Source: Gemmataceae bacterium
GTDB lineage: Bacteria; Planctomycetota; Planctomycetia; Gemmatales; Gemmataceae
Length of the DNA: 64,000 bases
Reading direction: 5' to 3'
NCBI GenBank assembly: GCA_009691845.1
Contig: SIAJ01000003.1
Location: 1-64,000, forward strand
Below the pieces are notes generated by a model. It saw only the letters and a program-made list of their open reading frames with translations. It did not search any database and was not told the DNA's origin. This document shows positions 60,578 through 64,000 of this stretch, piece by piece. A program made the position numbers and the translations under genes. Positions within the stretch are counted from its first letter, which is position 1; each line of letters opens with the position of its first letter.

Positions 60578-60658
60578 GAGCGGAGCGGCGTGAGCCGCCC
60601 GATGATGAACGAAGTTTGCTTCTTACAGCAACATCGGGCGGCTCACGCCGCTCCGCTC
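60578..60658. repeat. Large inverted repeat with 27-bp perfect arms
   Basis: The arms at 60578-60604 and 60632-60658 are exact reverse complements. The left arm begins GAGCGGAGCGGCG and ends GCCGCCCGATG. A half copy lies at 8721-8757. It sits in the gap before the methyltransferase gene, and in translation gives the false extension RAERREPPD. It may be a non-autonomous mobile repeat. Confidence 0.8.
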
Positions 60659-60832
60659 TCCAGAGTGATCGTACCGCGTGAGGGGGGAGAAGGGCAAACA
60701 CTTTCGCTGGTTTTCAGACGAACGACGACAGGATAGCAGTGTGGCAGCCAACCAAGCACCATCGGACATAAATATAGTTCCGCACCAACGAAGAGTCAGT
60801 ACTCCACCAACACTGTCTCTTCTCGCTCTGGC

Positions 60833-61576
60833 GTCCTTGATTGGCTTAAGCCTTCTCTTTCCACGAGTGTGGGAATGAAGGCCACCACGGCCCTAACCGG
60901 GGCCATGCTCACCGACTTTGAGGCTGTTCATCTCGTCGGCAATCTCAAGCTGTTCGCGGGCTAGGATGCTATCAACAACTATGCCCACTTACTCATGAAA
61001 CTCGGGCCATTATTGTGGGTCGCCCTCGCTGAGCTGCCAACCATCTTTACGCTGCACCTGTACCTTGCACTGTCACTCTCTCGTAGATCGCTGGCGGCCC
61101 GACCAGTGCCATACTGCCATCCCGTGACAATCCAGGCAAGTGTTGCATCTCGAACCATGCCGTGGACCGGTTTGACGATTCTGCTCTTCGCGTTGTTTCA
61201 TCTCGCTCATTACACCCTTGGCGTGGTTGACAGCACGAAAGCCCATGATCTGCCAACTCGTGCAATCGCAAATGCGAGTTACCTCAATCTGGTCGATGCG
61301 AGCAACCACCACGATGTGTACTCAATGGTCGTGGCCGGGCCCAAGGAACCGCCGATCGCGATCTTGTACATCCTGGCTCAACTGGCCCTTCTCGTGCATC
61401 TTTCGCACGGAATCAGTAGTGTGTTTCAAACGCTTGGCCTGAACACGCCACGAATTCAGCCCTTCATATCCCTCGCATTCAAGGCGATCGCGTTCGTGAT
61501 CGTGGCAGGAAACATCGCCATCGTGGTTGCCGTGTGGTCAAGTTATATCGCCGAGGTCGATAGGTTCGTTCGCTAG
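60833..61576 (+). pseudogene. sdhC: Succinate dehydrogenase cytochrome b subunit, disrupted
   Basis: This sequence matches the b558-type cytochrome subunit that anchors succinate dehydrogenase and holds heme. The N-terminal part reads VLDWLKPSLSTSVGMKATTA, then LTGAMLT and VHLVGNLKLFAG, followed by an in-frame TAG at 60962-60964. The same frame continues past it as DAINNYAHLLMKLGPLLWVA and on to the last helix, ending at 61576. Histidines in the membrane segments (VHLVG, LHLYLAL, FHLAHYT, HLSHGIS) are kept. No clear start codon with a ribosome site is visible in this frame before the first homologous residue. A short reinitiation protein from 60995 could be made but would lack the first heme-side helix. 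Confidence 0.8.
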
Positions 61577-61586
61577 GACTGAATCC

Positions 61587-61904
61587 ATGTTGACCCTCGA
61601 TGCCAAAGTGCCGACCGGCCCACTCGACCAGAAATGGACCAAGTTCCGGTTCGACGCCAGACTGGTCAACCCTGCGAACAAGCGCAAGTATTCGGTGTCC
61701 GTCGTCGGCACCGGCCTGGCAGGAGCGGCTGCGGCCGCCACAATTGCGGAACTCGGCTACAACGTCCACGCCTTCTGCTACCAGGATTCGCCTCCTCGAG
61801 CACACTCGATCGCGGCACAAGGCGGCATCAATGCCGCCAAGAATTATCAGAATGATGGCGATAGCCTAAAGCGTCTCTTCTACGACACGATCAAAGGGGG
61901 CGAT
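61587..61904 (+). pseudogene. sdhA: Succinate dehydrogenase flavoprotein, N-terminal remnant
   Basis: From the ATG at 61587 the frame reads [20 protein letters not shown], then [20 protein letters not shown] with the FAD-binding GxGxx[21 protein letters not shown] with the FAD-linking His region, and [10 protein letters not shown]. At about 61904 the match to SdhA stops; the frame then ends at a TAG by 61943. Of about 650 residues only some 106 remain. It directly follows sdhC with 10 bp between, the normal sdhCAB order, and runs into sdhB sequence in another frame. Confidence 0.85.
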
Positions 61905-62215
61905 GGATTGCCACCGCGTGCAGCGGCTGCGGTGCTTGCGTAGCGGCCTGGAAAAATGCATCGGCCATGCACTTCCTCTCCGCGAAGGTGGCCCACTTGA
62001 GCAGCCTGCGACAGGGCCAGGCGGACCGTCGGGATCGAGTGCTGTCCATGGTTGCTCAGCACGATCAAGAAGGGTTCGGACACTGCACGAATCAATACGA
62101 AGGTGAAGCGGCGTGCCCGAAATCGGTCGGCATGCAATTCATCGATCAACTTAACCGCGACGCCCTGAAAGCGATCAATAAACGCGATTCCGCCGCGGGC
62201 AAGGCGGCAGGCTAA
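61905..62215 (+). pseudogene. sdhB: Succinate dehydrogenase iron-sulfur subunit, C-terminal remnant
   Basis: In the frame ending at the TAA 62213-62215, homology to SdhB begins at the sdhA break point: [15 protein letters not shown], then KNASAMHFLSAKVAHLSSL and GFGHCTNQYEGEAACPK, the final Fe-S cluster region. Two cluster cysteines are changed: the usual CxxCGxCVAAC reads CVAAW (Cys to Trp), and the CTN...CEAACP motif reads YEGEAACP (Cys to Gly). About 150 N-terminal residues of SdhB are missing, together with most of SdhA, so one deletion joined the two genes. Its last bases overlap the next gene's stop on the other strand. Confidence 0.85.
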
Positions 62216-62652
62216 ATTCCCGATACGAGTACCATAACAGGTGCGCTCGCATTCCCATCATTATCGACGACGATCACTTTCACAACGAAATCTGCATTCG
62301 TCGGTCGCTGGAAGGTGATGGAAAACGTTCCCTTTGCATCAATGATGGCGGTTTCACTCACGCCATCACCGCGAATAGTCACCAGGCAACCGGCCAGGCT
62401 CTTGTCGTCGATCGCATTGCCGCTCACCGTGGCCGACCCGGACACTCCGCTTGTGCCGTCAGCGTCGGTGATGAATGGACTACCCAACAGAGCGACCGGG
62501 GCCGGATTATCCACCGGCCGCACGTCAGCGCAGACCGGAAACGAGATGATCAGGGCCAGTAGGTCGGTCAGTGAACTAGGGCCCTCTCTGTTTTCGAGGG
62601 ACTCGGCGAACAATCGAACTCTAGGTGCTTCCCGACGCAAGTTGCGAGTCAT
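62212..62652 (-). CDS. Secreted planctomycete protein with Ig-like fold
   Basis: A 146-residue protein. The N-terminus MTRNLRREAPRVRLFAESLE followed by NREGPSSL is the basic leader with LE-x-R-x-x-P pattern seen on many exported planctomycete proteins. A hydrophobic stretch (LTDLLALIISFPVCADV) follows. The rest is a beta-sandwich-like domain with repeated Val/Thr strands (SGSATVSGNAIDDKSLAGCL, GTFSITFQRPTNADFVVKV), similar to bacterial Ig-like domains that modify polysaccharides or build surface layers. No start doubt. It ends tail to tail against the sdhB remnant. Function unknown. Confidence 0.6.
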   Translation of the reverse strand: MTRNLRREAPRVRLFAESLENREGPSSLTDLLALIISFPVCADVRPVDNPAPVALLGSPFITDADGTSGVSGSATVSGNAIDDKSLAGCLVTIRGDGVSETAIIDAKGTFSITFQRPTNADFVVKVIVVDNDGNASAPVMVLVSGI

Positions 62653-63017
62653 AGTTGCCGCTCCAAGGCGGCCACAGAATGTAGCTATTTGTGACGCTAT
62701 CGAAGATCGGCTGGGGCAGTCGAGAGCAACTTGCTGGTTATTCCAGGCGATTTGGGCATGAAGTTCGGAATGTAACAGATATGCGGGCTGTGTCGATGTT
62801 CAACTGCCTGACGATGCTGCGAATTGAGTTGTTTGAGACATGCATTCCAGTCGGGCATCTCCACATGGCGCGTCATAGCCGCTACACATGCCACGACAGG
62901 TCCGATTGCGGCAATCGGCAACGCCGAATCATCTGAAAACGCACCAAACAGTGCCCGTTCCCGCCGATGCTATGACCATCTGCCGCCCGGATGCTGCCTG
63001 GGACATGGAGGTCCGTA
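62653..63017. other. Intergenic region, nothing recognised
   Basis: About 365 bp between the Ig-like gene (minus) and the next gene (plus). Short open frames in several directions show no domain or good ribosome site, and no clear repeat or RNA was found. It probably holds promoters for both neighbours. Confidence 0.5.
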
Positions 63018-63449
63018 ATGTCGCGTTTCTCGTTCATCGCTCTCGCATTGTCTCTGTTACTCGCCTCGGCCTCCTTGGCCCAGGTGAAGGCAGATGCGAA
63101 CGAAGGAAAATCCTCCTCGAGCCCTCTCCCGATCGCCCTTTATGGGGAGGCCAAGCCGTCTTCGAGTTGTTCCGGTTGCAAGCTAACACAGGCGTCCGCA
63201 ACATCATCCGTGCCCGGCATGCTCTACCTCGATCAGCCCGTTGCTCAAGAGAGCTACGGCGCCTATGTACGACATCAACTCAAGTGGGACAGGCACGAGT
63301 GTTCGCCCGACGGCTGTCCGAAAGCGGTCGGTTGCAGCAATTTCTGGTCGGAGTTGAAGTTCGTCTTCGGAAGTTGCCGGCAGTTCTACGGCACGGCCGA
63401 ATCGACTGTCTACCATCACCGCAACACGCGGCATCGCGATTATCCGTAA
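63018..63449 (+). CDS. Small secreted cysteine-containing protein
   Basis: A 143-residue protein with a signal peptide (FIALALSLLLASASLAQ). The mature part has eight or so cysteines in pairs (CSGCKL, CSPDGCPKAVGC, GSCRQF), suggesting disulfides, and a His/Arg-rich end (YHHRNTRHRDYP). The ATG at 63018 has GGAGG six bases upstream, which settles the start. No family is recognised. Confidence 0.6.
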   Translation: MSRFSFIALALSLLLASASLAQVKADANEGKSSSSPLPIALYGEAKPSSSCSGCKLTQASATSSVPGMLYLDQPVAQESYGAYVRHQLKWDRHECSPDGCPKAVGCSNFWSELKFVFGSCRQFYGTAESTVYHHRNTRHRDYP

Positions 63450-63517
63450 GCCGAGAGTTAGAAGCCTGAAGCATGAGCGAAGGCGTTGCCGCTCTCTCAC
63501 TCACGCTTCGACTACGA

Positions 63518-64000
63518 TCAACCCTCAACTCCGCACACTAGCGACGAACTGCCTCGCACATACATCCGAGTTTCCACAAATGCTGGGTGTGAGTACAAGC
63601 CCGCCTCATCCGGGAAGACCTTGAGTCGAGAAATCAGATCGAACTTCGCGGCCTGCGGATCGAGCAGGATTAGTTCCCCTTTCAGCGTGATCGCCAATAC
63701 CCGATTGTCGCTTGCCACACTTGCTACGTACTTGCCGAATGCTCGATCGTCACTGTCCCATACTTCATTCAGTCCCGACTTCAGATTGAGGCAGAAGAGT
63801 CGGCTCCAGATTCCGAAGACGCGATCGCCCACGACAACCAGCATGTGAGAATCCAGCGACAGATCACGGTGCTTGGCCACGGGCTTCGGGTCAATCTCTA
63901 CGTTCGCGTTGAACTGGTCGACCCGCGTGCCGTTGTTCTCGAGAGCGACCAACAAACGCTCCCCAACCCGGATCGGCGTCGGCACGTTGAACTTGCTGTC
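63518..64000 (-). CDS. PQQ-like beta-propeller protein, C-terminal part
   Basis: The frame is open through the right edge of the window, so only the last 160 residues are seen. They repeat a beta-propeller blade pattern: GERLLVALENNG, HMLVVVGDRVFGIWSRLFCL, NRVLAITLKGELILLDPQAA, then MYVRGSSSLVCGVEG. The Gly/Asp turns and alternating strands fit the PQQ-binding-like repeat (PQQ_2) used in many exported planctomycete proteins. The start and any signal peptide lie outside the window. Its exact function is unknown. Confidence 0.6.
   Translation of the reverse strand, partial: DSKFNVPTPIRVGERLLVALENNGTRVDQFNANVEIDPKPVAKHRDLSLDSHMLVVVGDRVFGIWSRLFCLNLKSGLNEVWDSDDRAFGKYVASVASDNRVLAITLKGELILLDPQAAKFDLISRLKVFPDEAGLYSHPAFVETRMYVRGSSSLVCGVEG

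Noticed and set aside
60678-60878. Plus-strand 66-codon frame with a hydrophobic end
   Set aside because: It overlaps the sdhC relic in another frame and starts in the inverted repeat; no support as a gene.

Overview
This window looks like chromosomal DNA from a planctomycete, most likely of the Gemmataceae type. By eye the GC content is about 60 %. Supporting signs are: two secreted proteins whose N-termini carry the planctomycete LE-R-x-x-P type leader (pseudogene 31525-32000 and CDS 62212-62652), a waaA (lipid A/Kdo) gene, sugar phosphate isomerase and Gfo/Idh/MocA genes, an overlong SecA, a PQQ-like beta-propeller protein and many short palindromic repeats between genes. The assignment rests on these signatures, not on a database search. 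Nothing looks like a prophage, IS element, CRISPR array, tRNA or rRNA.

Layout. 1-4258: end of a magnesium-chelatase-like AAA+ ATPase, a divergent HSP90, a decayed fragment of a TPR-like gene and its intact paralogue. 4294-7621 (minus): TPR protein, an Lgt lipoprotein-modifying enzyme with an inserted PDZ-like domain, and a MoxR ATPase. 7783-10914: sugar isomerase, class A beta-lactamase-fold hydrolase, Gfo/Idh/MocA oxidoreductase. 11021-13350: two overlapping GT4 glycosyltransferases. 14198-17621: prkA, an SRP RNA that I identify from its conserved core, and a yeaH/DUF444 gene. 19226-24292: secA and waaA. 24323-30639: a class IV aminotransferase-like enzyme, a membrane H+-pyrophosphatase and CstA. 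30839-32000 (minus): HEAT-repeat protein and a frameshifted secreted metalloprotease. 32355-40931: ispA, dxs, nadK, an ABC-2 type permease, an ABC half-transporter with a destroyed ATP site, and a CysQ-like phosphatase.

40936-49313: secreted proteins, a thioredoxin-TPR protein, XerC-type recombinase, a TAT-exported TIM-barrel protein, TolC-family lipoprotein, TSUP permease and zinc-type dehydrogenase. 49670-58297: HtrA protease, threonine synthase, a 972-residue secreted protein, an unknown membrane protein followed by a NUDIX protein, and an MFS transporter. 58440-60536: lipoprotein hydrolase, small membrane protein, exported methyltransferase. 60833-62215: a wrecked sdhCAB operon. 62212-64000: small secreted proteins and the end of a PQQ-like propeller protein.

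The strongest observations are: (1) a succinate dehydrogenase operon relic with a nonsense codon in sdhC, an internal deletion joining the start of sdhA to the end of sdhB, and loss of two Fe-S cysteines; (2) an ABC transporter whose Walker A motif is gone while its membrane part is intact; (3) Lgt with an embedded PDZ domain, alongside extra domains in SecA, H+-pyrophosphatase and CstA; (4) an HSP90/TPR gene pair with a decayed tandem copy; (5) an SRP RNA gene lodged between prkA and yeaH; (6) several families of intergenic palindromes, including a perfect 40-bp one.
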